From the NCBI GenBank assembly GCA_964537685.1, contig CAZICM010000039.1, forward strand, positions 1 to 64,000: 64,000 bases of DNA. Reading direction: 5' to 3'. Under the pieces are notes generated by a model. It was not told the DNA's origin and did not search any database. It saw only the letters and a list, made by a program, of their open reading frames with translations. The translations under genes and the position numbers were made by a program. Origin of the DNA: CAZICM01 sp964537685. GTDB lineage: Bacteria > Myxococcota_A > Polyangia > Polyangiales > Polyangiaceae. This document shows, one piece after another, positions 50,230 to 59,255 of this stretch. Positions within the stretch are counted from its first letter, which is position 1; every line of letters starts with the position of its first letter.

Positions 50230-52956
50230 TTATTTTTCTTGCACGCCGCGCCCATAAAACGCAGAACCATCCATGCCCGAGGCCGATATTTTAATGCGCG
50301 CAAAAATCGCTTCGGCCCGCTCGCTCATTTGCTCGGCTTCCGCCGCTGTGTTGGGATCGCCCGCGCTCTCGGGATCTGTCCGAAGAAATTGAACATAGGC
50401 CCTAAAGGTAGCGGCGAGTTCTGCCTCGTTGCGCGTTTCTTCAAAAATCGCAGCCGATTGCGAAAAATACTCCCGGGCTTTTTTACGCTGCCCTTCCCCA
50501 AAACCGCCCGACGCGGCAATTTGACCGAGTGTCCGAAGCGCACTCGCCAAATGCACTTTGCTTTTTACCTTTGCAAATAAATCGACGGCGCGGCCGATTG
50601 CATTCTTTGCCTTCTCTAAATCGCCCTGCAATAAATATGCGTTGCCCAATCCCCTCAATGTTTCGGCCAATCCAATCGTATCGCCCAGCGCATCGCACAA
50701 TTCTTCCGCCTGGGTCAGCACCGAAATCGCCCCCGCGGCATTATCCATGCGGCAATAGGTCAATCCAATATTAATAAGCACCAATGCAATGCGATTTCTA
50801 TCTCCCATTTGCCTGGCAATATCCAGGGCCTCCTGAAAGAGCGAAAGCGCTCTCGCGTAATCGCCCTGATAAAGCGCCACATCGCCGATATTGTTTAAAC
50901 TCTGTGCAATGCCGGTTAAATCGCCAATCTCGCGCCGGATCGACAGCGCCTGCTCCAATTGAACGAGCGCCTGCTTGAATTCACCCGAATCCTGAAGCAC
51001 CAAACCTACATTGTTCAGCGAAAGCGCTATCGAACGCCGATCGGCAAGCCTGCGCCTTTGAGACAGTCCCTCGCGCAAATAGGTGAGCGCTTGATCGTAT
51101 TCTCCTCGAATCCAATAGAGTTTTCCAATATCATCATAGCTTGAGGCAACACCGCGCTCATCGCCCACTTCCTGAAAGAGCCTCATGGCCATGGTTAAAT
51201 GGGCTGAAGCATCGTCCAGCGCACCCATATCCCTGTATACTCTGCCAATCCGATTGTGAGCTGCGCCTCCTTTGCTCTTGCGATCGAGCCGGTAGGCCAG
51301 CGTCAGCATTTGCCGGAAAGCCGCGAGCGCTTCATCCACGCGCCCCAGAATCAGCAGCACATCGCCATAATTATGCAATGCCGAAAGCCTTCTATCGGTA
51401 TGGGCATCGCCCAAATACAAAATCCCCTTTGCATAATGCTCGGCCGCCTTGGCATTGGCATAACGGCTCCGCGCCACATCCCCCGCTTCCACATAAGACA
51501 GCCCAGAAAGCACTTCCTGCCGAGCCTTTTCCCAATGCCCCGCCAATATCGCCACATACTCTTCGCTCGCGTGCACTTCCGGCAGTGAATCCATCCAATC
51601 CGCAAGGGTGTGATGATATCGCCTCGCCATGCTCTGAGGCGTGCGCCTTTGAATCGTTTCGCGCTCTTTGTTGTGTTTAAACACATACTCGTCCGAACCC
51701 GCAAACGTCGAATCCGGCACTTTTAAGATGTAATCGCGCTCGATTAATGATTCGAGTATTGTTGAAATTCGATCGCGTTCTTTATCCAATCCATCGGACC
51801 AAAATGGAGGCGCCTCTTTTCCAATGCGGCCCAGCACCAAAAAGGCATCGCCCCAAAACACACTGCCCATGGCCGCGGCCTGCTCCAGCAACTGCTTTTC
51901 GTCCGGCCCAAGCCCGGCCAAGCGCGCATCGATCGCATCCTCCACCGTGATGGGCAGGCGCGCGCTCGCGAGCTTGTCCAAATGCACGCGAAAGCGCGTC
52001 TGCTCGGAAAAATCGTCCTCCTCCGTCAAGACCCCCTGCTCTTTGTAAATCCTCACCATTTGCTCGAGCAGTTGAGGATTGCCTCCGGCAAACGAGAGTG
52101 CCGTATCCACGAGCGCCCTGGGCACCTGTCCATCCACGGCGCAGGGCGAAAGCAGGCATTTCATCATCGCCGCCGAGTCATCCTCGGAGAGCACCGCAAG
52201 CGAAATGACGTCGTGCCTTCGCTCTCCAAAGCGCGGCCAATCTTCGTAGCGAAGCAAAAGCTCTGGGCGGGCCACGCACAGAATCAAGATCGGGCCATGC
52301 AAATATTCGAGCAGATAACGAAGCAGATCGAGCGAATCTTCATGCGCAAAATGCAGATCTTCAAAGACGAGGCACAGCGGACCATGCGCCGCATCCGCTT
52401 CCAAAAACGATTTTAAAACGGCACTGCGCAGATCGCGCCGCACCCTCGGATCGTCGGCCACGGCGCGGATCAGCGGGCTCTCTTCAAAGTGCAAACCTAA
52501 AAATTGCCCGAGAAAATAAGCCACATCGGAGACTTTGCGATCGCCGATGACCGAAGTGACTTGAGCGCGGATCTGCGTCTTTAAAATCTCGCTCGTCATG
52601 CCTTCGATCATCCCGAAGCGGGCGCGGAGCAAACGCATAAACACGCCGAGCGAAAGCGTTGTATCGCGGGCACTTCCGCGCACAACGCGAGGAACAGAAG
52701 CCGCGGTTTTCGCGAGCAGCGAAGGCCCCGAAACCCCTTTCGCACCGTCGGCGCCGCCCCGGATGCCCTGAAGAAAATCGTGCACCAAACGGCTCTTCCC
52801 AATACCTGCCGGCCCGATCACCGACACAATGCGCGTCTTCTTCTCTCCGGCCACACTCGCATAGGCCGAACGCAAAACGGACATCTCCGCCTCACGTCCG
52901 AAGAGCGGCGCATTGTGAATATGCCGAAGCAGCGTATTTAGCGTCGTTTCCTTCAT
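50230..52956 (-). CDS. AAA/STAND-type ATPase with TPR repeats
   Basis: The 908-residue protein is read from the ATG at 52954-52956; longer starts to 53052 give a Arg-rich lead. HNAPLFGREAEMSVLRSAYA opens the ATPase module, Walker A is VIGPAGIGKSRLVHDF (near 48-55), Walker B is LCLVFEDLHFAHED. From about 480 to 860 there are roughly ten tetratricopeptide repeats of about 40 residues (NNVGLVLQDSGEFKQALVQL, NNIGDVALYQGDYARALSLF). This is the predicted layout of adenylate-cyclase-type and LuxR-type MalT regulators, but no DNA-binding or cyclase domain is fused. It probably switches a partner by ATP-dependent oligomerisation. It is divergent from the effector-associated-domain gene at 53089. Confidence 0.8.
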   Translation of the reverse strand: MKETTLNTLLRHIHNAPLFGREAEMSVLRSAYASVAGEKKTRIVSVIGPAGIGKSRLVHDFLQGIRGGADGAKGVSGPSLLAKTAASVPRVVRGSARDTTLSLGVFMRLLRARFGMIEGMTSEILKTQIRAQVTSVIGDRKVSDVAYFLGQFLGLHFEESPLIRAVADDPRVRRDLRSAVLKSFLEADAAHGPLCLVFEDLHFAHEDSLDLLRYLLEYLHGPILILCVARPELLLRYEDWPRFGERRHDVISLAVLSEDDSAAMMKCLLSPCAVDGQVPRALVDTALSFAGGNPQLLEQMVRIYKEQGVLTEEDDFSEQTRFRVHLDKLASARLPITVEDAIDARLAGLGPDEKQLLEQAAAMGSVFWGDAFLVLGRIGKEAPPFWSDGLDKERDRISTILESLIERDYILKVPDSTFAGSDEYVFKHNKERETIQRRTPQSMARRYHHTLADWMDSLPEVHASEEYVAILAGHWEKARQEVLSGLSYVEAGDVARSRYANAKAAEHYAKGILYLGDAHTDRRLSALHNYGDVLLILGRVDEALAAFRQMLTLAYRLDRKSKGGAAHNRIGRVYRDMGALDDASAHLTMAMRLFQEVGDERGVASSYDDIGKLYWIRGEYDQALTYLREGLSQRRRLADRRSIALSLNNVGLVLQDSGEFKQALVQLEQALSIRREIGDLTGIAQSLNNIGDVALYQGDYARALSLFQEALDIARQMGDRNRIALVLINIGLTYCRMDNAAGAISVLTQAEELCDALGDTIGLAETLRGLGNAYLLQGDLEKAKNAIGRAVDLFAKVKSKVHLASALRTLGQIAASGGFGEGQRKKAREYFSQSAAIFEETRNEAELAATFRAYVQFLRTDPESAGDPNTAAEAEQMSERAEAIFARIKISASGMDGSAFYGRGVQEK

Positions 52957-53088
52957 ACCTAGCCCCACAGTGCCGACCTTACACGAACCGCGCCGCGCCT
53001 TCACCAGTCCGTCTCTGTTCACCGGTTCACCGCCTGTTCGCCGCCTATTCACCGCGCGGCCAGCTCGTGTAGTCTCGCCCTGGGGACG

Positions 53089-54171
53089 ATGAATACGGCC
53101 GACTTATCCAGACTGATCAGCCTTAGTTTCACGGGCGGCGAGCTGCGCGCCCTCGCGGCGGAGCTGGGTGCTGAACATGAAATTGACTGGGAACGCGGCA
53201 CGGCGGACGCTGCGCGCGATTTGCTTCGCCATTTTGAACGCAAAGACAAGCTCAATACGCTTCTTCAAAAGCTTCGGGATGCGCGGCCTTTGGTCGAATG
53301 GCCTGCCGATCGCGAACAAGCGGCTCCCGCGTTCGCGCCTCCGCCCGCCGCATCGCCTGCCCTTCCCACAGTCGAAGCGCTCTCGCCTCCCGCGTCTTCT
53401 CAATCCGTTTCAAGCCCAGGCGCCGGGCCTCTGCCAGCCAAACCCGACCCGTATCTGTCGCCCCGCTGGCCGGGCACAACCGATCTGCGCGCGGGGCAAG
53501 AGAAAAAACGCTTCGACCCCAAAATCATCGGTGCTGTCGTTGGCCTGATTGTATTGGCCGCCGTCATTGCCTTTTTTATTGGCCGCGCTGGAAGTTCGGA
53601 TTCCAATACAAAAGAAAATACATCCAAAACGGCTGCATTGACCGCGAGCGCCGGAGCATCGGCAAAGCCTCCATCCAGCGCGCGCCCCCGCGTTCCCGCA
53701 TGGGTGGTGTCCGCCGCCATCGCCAAAGGCTTGGCCAACGTCGCACGGAACTGCGAATTGCCTATCAATCCCGACGATCCAAATATCGACGAAAGCGTTA
53801 TCTCCAGGGCTCTCGCGCTCTGCGGGCGATCGGCCCAGGACGATTTGCCCCCCCAGCGGCCGATTGAAAACCAGAACCGCGCCAACGAACCCCAGCGCAA
53901 AGACATCGGCGAGCAGGCAATAAAAACGGCTGAAAAACCAATTCAACAGACAGGCCCAAAAACCCAGCCCAATTCAAAACCCAAAACCGGGGAAACACCT
54001 CCCGCCGGCCAAAACGGCGGAGGATGCCTAAGCCGCTGCGGAAGCGAACACAACTCCTGCAAAAGCCAATGCGGAAAAGAGCCCACCGAAAGCTCTTTGT
54101 ACGAACAATTTCAGAGCTGCAACAGCCGCTGCCTCGTCGCATTTTCAGCGTGCAAGCGCTCCTGCCAATAA
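53089..54171 (+). CDS. effector-associated-domain (death-like) protein with TM segment and Cys-rich C-terminus
   Basis: The 360-residue protein begins with a helical domain (1-70) with TADLSRLISLSFTGGELRAL and AARDLLRHFERKDKLNTLL, which resembles the effector-associated/death-like domains of bacterial conflict systems. A Pro-rich linker follows, then one membrane helix, IIGAVVGLIVLAAVIAFFIG (about 147-166), and a C-terminal periplasmic region. The end has eight cysteines in CxxxC-x6-CxxxC pattern (CLSRCGSEHNSCKSQC and CNSRCLVAFSACKRSC). The N-terminal domain would face the cytoplasm and could recruit the AAA-TPR protein encoded divergently, 132 bases away. Confidence 0.6.
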   Translation: MNTADLSRLISLSFTGGELRALAAELGAEHEIDWERGTADAARDLLRHFERKDKLNTLLQKLRDARPLVEWPADREQAAPAFAPPPAASPALPTVEALSPPASSQSVSSPGAGPLPAKPDPYLSPRWPGTTDLRAGQEKKRFDPKIIGAVVGLIVLAAVIAFFIGRAGSSDSNTKENTSKTAALTASAGASAKPPSSARPRVPAWVVSAAIAKGLANVARNCELPINPDDPNIDESVISRALALCGRSAQDDLPPQRPIENQNRANEPQRKDIGEQAIKTAEKPIQQTGPKTQPNSKPKTGETPPAGQNGGGCLSRCGSEHNSCKSQCGKEPTESSLYEQFQSCNSRCLVAFSACKRSCQ

Positions 54172-54177
54172 GACCGG

Positions 54178-54879
54178 ATGAGTTCGCGATTTCTTAGTTT
54201 TCACTCCCGGATTTTTTTCGCGGCCCTTCCATTGTTTGGCTTTGCCATCCTCGCGCCTCAGGGTCTCAAGGGCATCGATGCCTTTCTTCAAACGCCGCTG
54301 GGACCAGGCGTTTTATCGCTGGCCTCGATCGCCATTGGCATGAGCATCGAAGAACTGGGCACGATGAGAAGAATACGCCAAGGCATTTTTATGCGCCTCA
54401 GCGTTCCTTTCTTTATTGGCGCGGGCGCGCTGTGGGCCTTGATTTTAGGCGCACCCAATGCCTCTCTCGCCACATTTGGATGGATTTTATTTTTGATCGG
54501 ATTTATTCCAACCCTTTTTATTTTTCGCCACGATCTCGCCGTTTATAAAGATCCCCGCCATGGACAGCCTGTTGCGCTTCTCGATATCGGGGAAAAACAC
54601 CTTCGAATACGAACACAAAACGACGAAATTGCCATTCCCCTTCGAAAAATCCTAGGCGTCGTCCCGGTGGCTGGGCTTAATGGGCGGGGTGTTATTATCA
54701 CCGTGGCCGGCAAAGAAAGCCTAAAAGGCCCTATTTCCAGCCTACCGTGGATGGCTGCTCAAATCAGCGGCGATTCATTTGTAATGACCGAACACCAGCT
54801 CGCCATGAATGCCGAAACCTTTGCCGCTGCCATTGCCGCTCACACCCAGAAAAAAGCCCGGCCCAAGGAAATCGTATGA
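54178..54879 (+). CDS. membrane protein with C-terminal PH-like domain
   Basis: The 233-residue protein has four membrane segments (for example FFAALPLFGFAILAPQ, GVLSLASIAIGMSI, PFFIGAGALWALILGAP and LATFGWILFLIGFIPTLFIF). A cytoplasmic C-terminal domain follows from about 118, with strand-like GQPVALLDIGEKHLRIRTQN and GRGVIITVAGKESLKG, resembling a bacterial PH-like fold. It starts six bases after the effector-domain gene and overlaps the next gene by four bases, so the three form one operon. The function is unknown; the operon context suggests sensing or signalling at the membrane. Confidence 0.6.
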   Translation: MSSRFLSFHSRIFFAALPLFGFAILAPQGLKGIDAFLQTPLGPGVLSLASIAIGMSIEELGTMRRIRQGIFMRLSVPFFIGAGALWALILGAPNASLATFGWILFLIGFIPTLFIFRHDLAVYKDPRHGQPVALLDIGEKHLRIRTQNDEIAIPLRKILGVVPVAGLNGRGVIITVAGKESLKGPISSLPWMAAQISGDSFVMTEHQLAMNAETFAAAIAAHTQKKARPKEIV

Positions 54880-55433
54880 AGCCGCAAATCTTCCCGCTCA
54901 AACGCCCCACATTTATGCTTGGACTCGGCTTTGTTCTCTTTGGAGCGTCGGCCGCCTTCTTTTATTACCGGGCCACAACCAATGACCGCGGATTGATCAT
55001 CAATGGCATTATTGAAATGGGGCCCGGCGCTGCCGATATTTTTTATGCGGTATTCTTTGTGCTTTCGGCGATTATGTCGCTTGCGGGCCTGTATTTAAGC
55101 ATTCGCCTTCAGCAGATTAAAGATTTCCGGATTGTGGTCGGCGACGACAGCGTGCTCGTACCGCCTCCCACTTTGTGGAAATCATTCAATGAAATCAGCA
55201 TACCTCTAAATAGCATTGTATCTGTGGCGCAAAATGGATATGCCCTGGTGATCAGCACGGGAGACAAAAATCACAGCATCTCCGCCCAATGGTTTAGCCA
55301 ATACCATCCAATGACTGAAGTATCTGATGCAATTATTGCGCGGGTACGCGAACTCCATGCCCAGAATAAAAGCGCCCCCAAAGCAAAAAAATCTAAAAAA
55401 GCCAAAGCTCAAGAGAATCCTTCAAACGAATAA
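54876..55433 (+). CDS. membrane protein with PH-like domain, relative of the previous gene
   Basis: The 185-residue protein starts at the ATG at 54876, which overlaps the previous stop. It has two membrane helices, FMLGLGFVLFGASAAFFYY and ADIFYAVFFVLSAIMSLAGL, then a domain with IRLQQIKDFRIVVGDDSVLV and SIPLNSIVSVAQNGYALVIS that follows the same strand pattern as the neighbour. The C-terminus is very rich in lysine (SAPKAKKSKKAKAQE). It may be a diverged duplicate of the preceding gene. The operon ends here, 45 bases before the parvulin gene. Confidence 0.6.
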   Translation: MKPQIFPLKRPTFMLGLGFVLFGASAAFFYYRATTNDRGLIINGIIEMGPGAADIFYAVFFVLSAIMSLAGLYLSIRLQQIKDFRIVVGDDSVLVPPPTLWKSFNEISIPLNSIVSVAQNGYALVISTGDKNHSISAQWFSQYHPMTEVSDAIIARVRELHAQNKSAPKAKKSKKAKAQENPSNE

Positions 55434-55478
55434 GCCTTTACGCCGGGCGCGTTTCGCGTCTATTTCCATCGGCGCGCC

Positions 55479-56024
55479 ATGTTCAAAGCCCATCGTTTAT
55501 TAGGTTCTGCCCTGGTTTGTGCCTGCGCATCGCTTCTCGCCTGTGGAGGCGGCGCTCAAAACAACAACCCGGCCCAGGTTCCGGTTGCACCCGCATCCGA
55601 AACCCCACAACCCGGACCCGCATCGGAAAGCGGAACAATGAGCGGAGGCGCCTGTATCGAACTCGCCACAGCCCGCCGTGAAAAACGCCCGGACGAACCC
55701 TCGAAGATCACCGCAAAACATATTTTGGTTCGCTATGCGGGCTCGAAAAATGCCGGCCCTGAATTCACGCGCACCCGTGAACAGGCGTGCCTGCGGGCCA
55801 TTGAAGCGCGGGATGAAATTCGCAAGGGTGCCGATTTCGATGCCATGGTCGAAAAATATAGCGATGAACCGGGCGCGGCGAGCCGTCATGGCTCAATTGG
55901 CAGCATCGACCGGGCAATGGTCATCCCGTCCTTCGCGGACGCGGCATTTGAATTAGATCGGGGGCAATTAAGTGATGTTGTGGAAACCGACTTTGGTTTT
56001 CATGTGATATTCAGGACGGAATAG
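55479..56024 (+). CDS. parvulin-type peptidyl-prolyl isomerase lipoprotein
   Basis: The 181-residue protein has a lipoprotein signal ending CASLLACGGG and a Pro-rich tether. The C-terminal domain has the PpiC pattern: KITAKHILVRYAGSKNAGPE, IRKGADFDAMVEKYSDEPGA, IGSIDRAMVIPSFADAAFEL and VVETDFGFHVIFRTE. It is a periplasmic folding factor. The last 125 bases of the gene (55899-56023) are repeated exactly at 57364-57488, where a TAA replaces the TAG, so one copy restores the gene end if the segment between is removed. Confidence 0.8.
   Translation: MFKAHRLLGSALVCACASLLACGGGAQNNNPAQVPVAPASETPQPGPASESGTMSGGACIELATARREKRPDEPSKITAKHILVRYAGSKNAGPEFTRTREQACLRAIEARDEIRKGADFDAMVEKYSDEPGAASRHGSIGSIDRAMVIPSFADAAFELDRGQLSDVVETDFGFHVIFRTE
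55899..56023. repeat. 125-bp direct repeat, left copy
   Basis: This copy covers the 3' end of the parvulin gene up to the first two bases of the stop. It is identical to 57364-57488. Together they flank the TIR gene. Confidence 0.92.
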
Positions 56025-56075
56025 TACCTGCGTGTACAATCCGATGATTTGAGCCCCCATTATCAATTGTTTTTA

Positions 56076-57242
56076 TTACAGGTCATCCAAAAAGAAACGT
56101 ATAATCTCATTGTGATCGGCCGAATATAAAACAGCTCCTGTGCACAAGGCACTCAACGTATAGTACTCTTTGGTGCGCTCAAGACGCATTCCGCGGAGGC
56201 TTCGCATAGATGTGCCGCCCCTCGTAAACCAAATATCAAGCCCAGGATGCGTAGACAAATCGGCCACCGATGCCTGACCTAGAACCGGACCATTCATTGT
56301 AGCTTCGACTTCGCCGCATCTAGGCGCTTGCCCAGGCAATTGCACGCATATCTGATCGGTTTTTCCCGGGATATATCCAGGAAGTGTAGCTCCAGCCAAC
56401 CGAAGGTTATATGTGTTTCCCGAAGGGAGAGGCGTAGCGCACGCACCTTCCACGCGATAACGGCCCGATTTGCAGGGATTACAATGACCAGGCTGAGCGC
56501 AAGAGGTGCCTTCACTCCGTTCATCCTCACGAGAACAGCCTTTGCCACCACAACAAACGGAATCGGCTTTTACCCATAGAAAGAGAGTAATGGCCGAAAT
56601 GAGCATGAACGCCAGCAGTACAGCCGCCCAAATAAGTGCCGCGCGGATCGGGTTATTTCCTTTTGCGGGAACACGCTGCTGATACCCCTGACTAGCAGCG
56701 TGGATTGGAGAATGAGCTGGCATTGGCGGGCTATATTTCGACCCATGATGGGCGGTGTTCTGTGTCCAAGCATCCCGCTCAGCCCGGAGCTCGTCTCGGA
56801 TCTTCAGCACCTCTTTTACAACCGATTTAAATCGGGCTTCCTGCATCTGCCCCGATTCCATCAGGGGCAATCCATCCGGGGGAAGCGGTTTCCTATCTGA
56901 AAGCGGCCGAAACGCCTCCCACGCACAATACCGGGCCACCACCGGTATGATCCTCTGCTTGGTGTAGTGAGCGTTTCTCACGGCTTCTGAGATTGGCTTA
57001 TCCCAATGCTGAATATGTTCGGCACTGATAAGGACGAGAATAATCGCGGCATCCCGTATCTTTTCATCACGGATATGCTCGACCGAGTCCCCAGCACCAA
57101 TTTCACCAGGATGCCAAACCTCTGTATCGTCATCGTGTTTTAGAACCGCAAGATGTTTCGCAAGATGAACCGAGCAATCTCTATCGTGAATATCGCCATA
57201 AATAACGATACGGATTTTCCCATCACTGCGGCCAGGCAACAT
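56076..57242 (-). CDS. TIR-domain membrane protein with Cys-rich extracytoplasmic domain
   Basis: The 388-residue protein is read from the ATG at 57240-57242, behind AAGGGGAT. Residues 8-140 form a TIR-type domain: IRIVIYGDIHDRDCSVHLAK, EVWHPGEIGAGDSVEHIRDE and AIILVLISAEHIQHW. A catalytic glutamate for NAD cleavage cannot be fixed with certainty. A Pro-rich linker leads to one membrane helix (AALIWAAVLLAFMLISAITL, about 200-223). The outer part has paired cysteines (VCCGGKGCS, CNPCKSG, CAQPGHC) and a beta-rich end. The gene lies between two 125-bp direct repeats that duplicate the end of the parvulin gene, which suggests it arrived as a unit. Confidence 0.75.
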   Translation of the reverse strand: MLPGRSDGKIRIVIYGDIHDRDCSVHLAKHLAVLKHDDDTEVWHPGEIGAGDSVEHIRDEKIRDAAIILVLISAEHIQHWDKPISEAVRNAHYTKQRIIPVVARYCAWEAFRPLSDRKPLPPDGLPLMESGQMQEARFKSVVKEVLKIRDELRAERDAWTQNTAHHGSKYSPPMPAHSPIHAASQGYQQRVPAKGNNPIRAALIWAAVLLAFMLISAITLFLWVKADSVCCGGKGCSREDERSEGTSCAQPGHCNPCKSGRYRVEGACATPLPSGNTYNLRLAGATLPGYIPGKTDQICVQLPGQAPRCGEVEATMNGPVLGQASVADLSTHPGLDIWFTRGGTSMRSLRGMRLERTKEYYTLSALCTGAVLYSADHNEIIRFFLDDL

Positions 57243-57363
57243 CGAATCCCCTTGTACGGAGGGCGCATACACACCAATCTCCGCTCCATAGAAAGCCGGC
57301 CCAATTGCTTAGATTAATTCTATGGCAAAAGAAAGAAATTTTCGCGCTTCAGGATAAGACCTC

Positions 57364-57488
57364 GGCAGCATCGACCGGGCAATGGTCATCCCGTCCTTCG
57401 CGGACGCGGCATTTGAATTAGATCGGGGGCAATTAAGTGATGTTGTGGAAACCGACTTTGGTTTTCATGTGATATTCAGGACGGAATA
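57364..57488. repeat. 125-bp direct repeat, right copy
   Basis: This copy is identical to the 3' end of the parvulin gene at 55899-56023, without any upstream part of that gene. The gap between the TIR start and this copy holds no gene; the 35 bases after it (57489-57522) also hold none. Confidence 0.92.
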
Positions 57489-57522
57489 AAAAAATCCTAA
57501 AGTCTTTTATTGCAATTCAATT

Positions 57523-58374
57523 TTATTGAAGCGGACAAATAGGATAGGGGCCTCCCGCATTAAAAGAGGGCGTGGGAAGACACTCTTTCATCGAACCGTC
57601 TCCACACACTTTCTTTCCGGTATTGGGATCTTTCGCACAGCAAAACGGAGTGACCACTTCCCACGTTCCCACCGGTCCGCCGGCCGCAGCCTCCTTGCAC
57701 ATCAACACCGGATGCGTGGAGCCCGGATTCGAGATGCACACGTTGGGCTCATAAACGCAAATCGGCAGCGGTCCTGGCAGGGCTCCCGCAGGCGCTTCAG
57801 GATTCGCATTAAAACAAGAACACGTCGCGCTATTTACCCCGGTGGGCACGATCCCCGGACACGTTTTTGCGTCTGGAGGCAGCTTGCACCCCAACGGACA
57901 ATTAGGCGATGTTGCGCCACAAACGGGTGCTTTTTGAGACTGCTTCCAAACCGTCTTGCCTGCCACCGGATCGTGAACGCAATTTAAGTCGATAACGCAA
58001 CATTGCTGACCGATGGTTTCTTGGGCAAAAGGACATGATTCCGTGGCCCCGGGCGTTTCCGCCGACACGACATAACCCGAGCAATCGTTGTCAGCCGCGC
58101 CTTTGGGATCGTAGAAGTCTTTGCATAGAACCTTCTGAATGCCCTCGGCAAGCCCACCGCCTTGGCCTCCCGCACCGCCCGTTTCACCCTTTCCTCCCGC
58201 GCCTCCTACATTATCTTTCCCGCCGCCCGACGACGAAGTCCCGCCCGAGGATGAGGACGACGACCCCGATAAACCCGAGTCGGTCTCATACCCAGGAAGC
58301 GCGCAGCTTGCCCCAATAGCGCCTCCCAAAATCACAACAAATAGTGCCCGTTTCGCATTCGATGAAATATGCAT
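57523..58374 (-). CDS. cysteine-rich lipoprotein of unknown function
   Basis: The 283-residue protein starts at the ATG at 58372-58374 behind GGAGG. A lipoprotein signal ends GGAIGASCAL and a Ser/Gly-rich tether follows (about 30-75). The mature domain has around 20 cysteines in pairs, for example CCVIDLNC, CPLGCKLP, CSCFNANP and FCCAKDPNTGKKVC, so it should be tightly disulfide-linked in the envelope. I do not recognise a family; it could be a surface adhesin or inhibitor. It follows the KptA gene on the same strand by 59 bases. Confidence 0.6.
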   Translation of the reverse strand: MHISSNAKRALFVVILGGAIGASCALPGYETDSGLSGSSSSSSGGTSSSGGGKDNVGGAGGKGETGGAGGQGGGLAEGIQKVLCKDFYDPKGAADNDCSGYVVSAETPGATESCPFAQETIGQQCCVIDLNCVHDPVAGKTVWKQSQKAPVCGATSPNCPLGCKLPPDAKTCPGIVPTGVNSATCSCFNANPEAPAGALPGPLPICVYEPNVCISNPGSTHPVLMCKEAAAGGPVGTWEVVTPFCCAKDPNTGKKVCGDGSMKECLPTPSFNAGGPYPICPLQ

Positions 58375-58433
58375 CGCAAACCTCCGTAAGTAAGCCAATT
58401 CAAATGTATAGAAAAAAATCCTGAACACAATGT

Positions 58434-59066
58434 TTATTTCTGCGCGCTTGAACCCAAATACCCCTCAAGCCGCTCCTTTTCCCGCTTCGCCGCCGAGCTA
58501 ATCGCTTTCAATCCGATCAAACATGAAGGCGGCACATGACGGACCAGCACCACGCCGTTTGAACTCTGAAATACCGAATATCCATTGGCCCTTAAACGCT
58601 GCGGACAAATAGATAGCATTACATCCACATTTGATCGTTTTCCCACCCGGCTATCGAGCGCTTCCGCCAAATGCACATGCGTGCGTTCGCCCGCCAAAAT
58701 ACCCTCACGCGCAATGCTCGGAACGGCCGCGATATGCGTACCATGCCATACCGGCCCCTCCCCCGAATACACCAACCACGAAGCTTCCAGCGCCTCCAGC
58801 GTCACGGGCATATTGTTTCGCGAGTGCCCCTGACAAGCCCGAATGCAATCGCCCGAGCGCTCCAGCCTCGATTTATTGTTTTCGCGGATAGCGAGTTCCA
58901 GTTCGGCCTCGGAAATCGAAAGCACCGAAAGCACATCGGATACCCGCGCAAAGCCCGCGGCATCCATCGAAAGCCCGGCCTCGCCGGCTCCATGGCGCAG
59001 AAGCCACGATAGTTTCTTGCTTTGTTTTTGGATGTTCTGCGAAGTTGTATCGCCGCCCAAGCCCAT
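58434..59066 (-). CDS. kptA: RNA 2'-phosphotransferase (Tpt1/KptA family)
   Basis: The 210-residue protein has the family pattern: KKLSWLLRHGAGEAGLSMDA, RIRACQGHS-like IRACQGHSRNN, VWHGTHIAAVPSIAREGI and THVHLAEALDSRVGKR, followed by DVMLSICPQRLRANG. The conserved Arg, His and the two later arginines are in place. KptA moves a 2'-phosphate from RNA to NAD, giving ADP-ribose cyclic phosphate, and some members ADP-ribosylate RNA ends. Bacterial role is often unclear because bacterial tRNA splicing does not need it. It starts behind GGGGTG. It is 5' of the Cys-rich lipoprotein gene. Confidence 0.85.
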   Translation of the reverse strand: MGLGGDTTSQNIQKQSKKLSWLLRHGAGEAGLSMDAAGFARVSDVLSVLSISEAELELAIRENNKSRLERSGDCIRACQGHSRNNMPVTLEALEASWLVYSGEGPVWHGTHIAAVPSIAREGILAGERTHVHLAEALDSRVGKRSNVDVMLSICPQRLRANGYSVFQSSNGVVLVRHVPPSCLIGLKAISSAAKREKERLEGYLGSSAQK

Positions 59067-59255
59067 GTTCGCACCCCGCCGGACATGATATGCGTGTTAA
59101 GCCGCTGTATCGGCTCATATAAAAGAGTGTCGCCGAAAAAGAACACGTTGGCAATCCCAATTTACAAGGGTGGGCGGGCGGCCTTCGTGAAAAACCGCCG
59201 TGCGTGAACTTTATATGAATCGGAAAAGAGCTTTGGGGATAGCGATGACAGGAAA

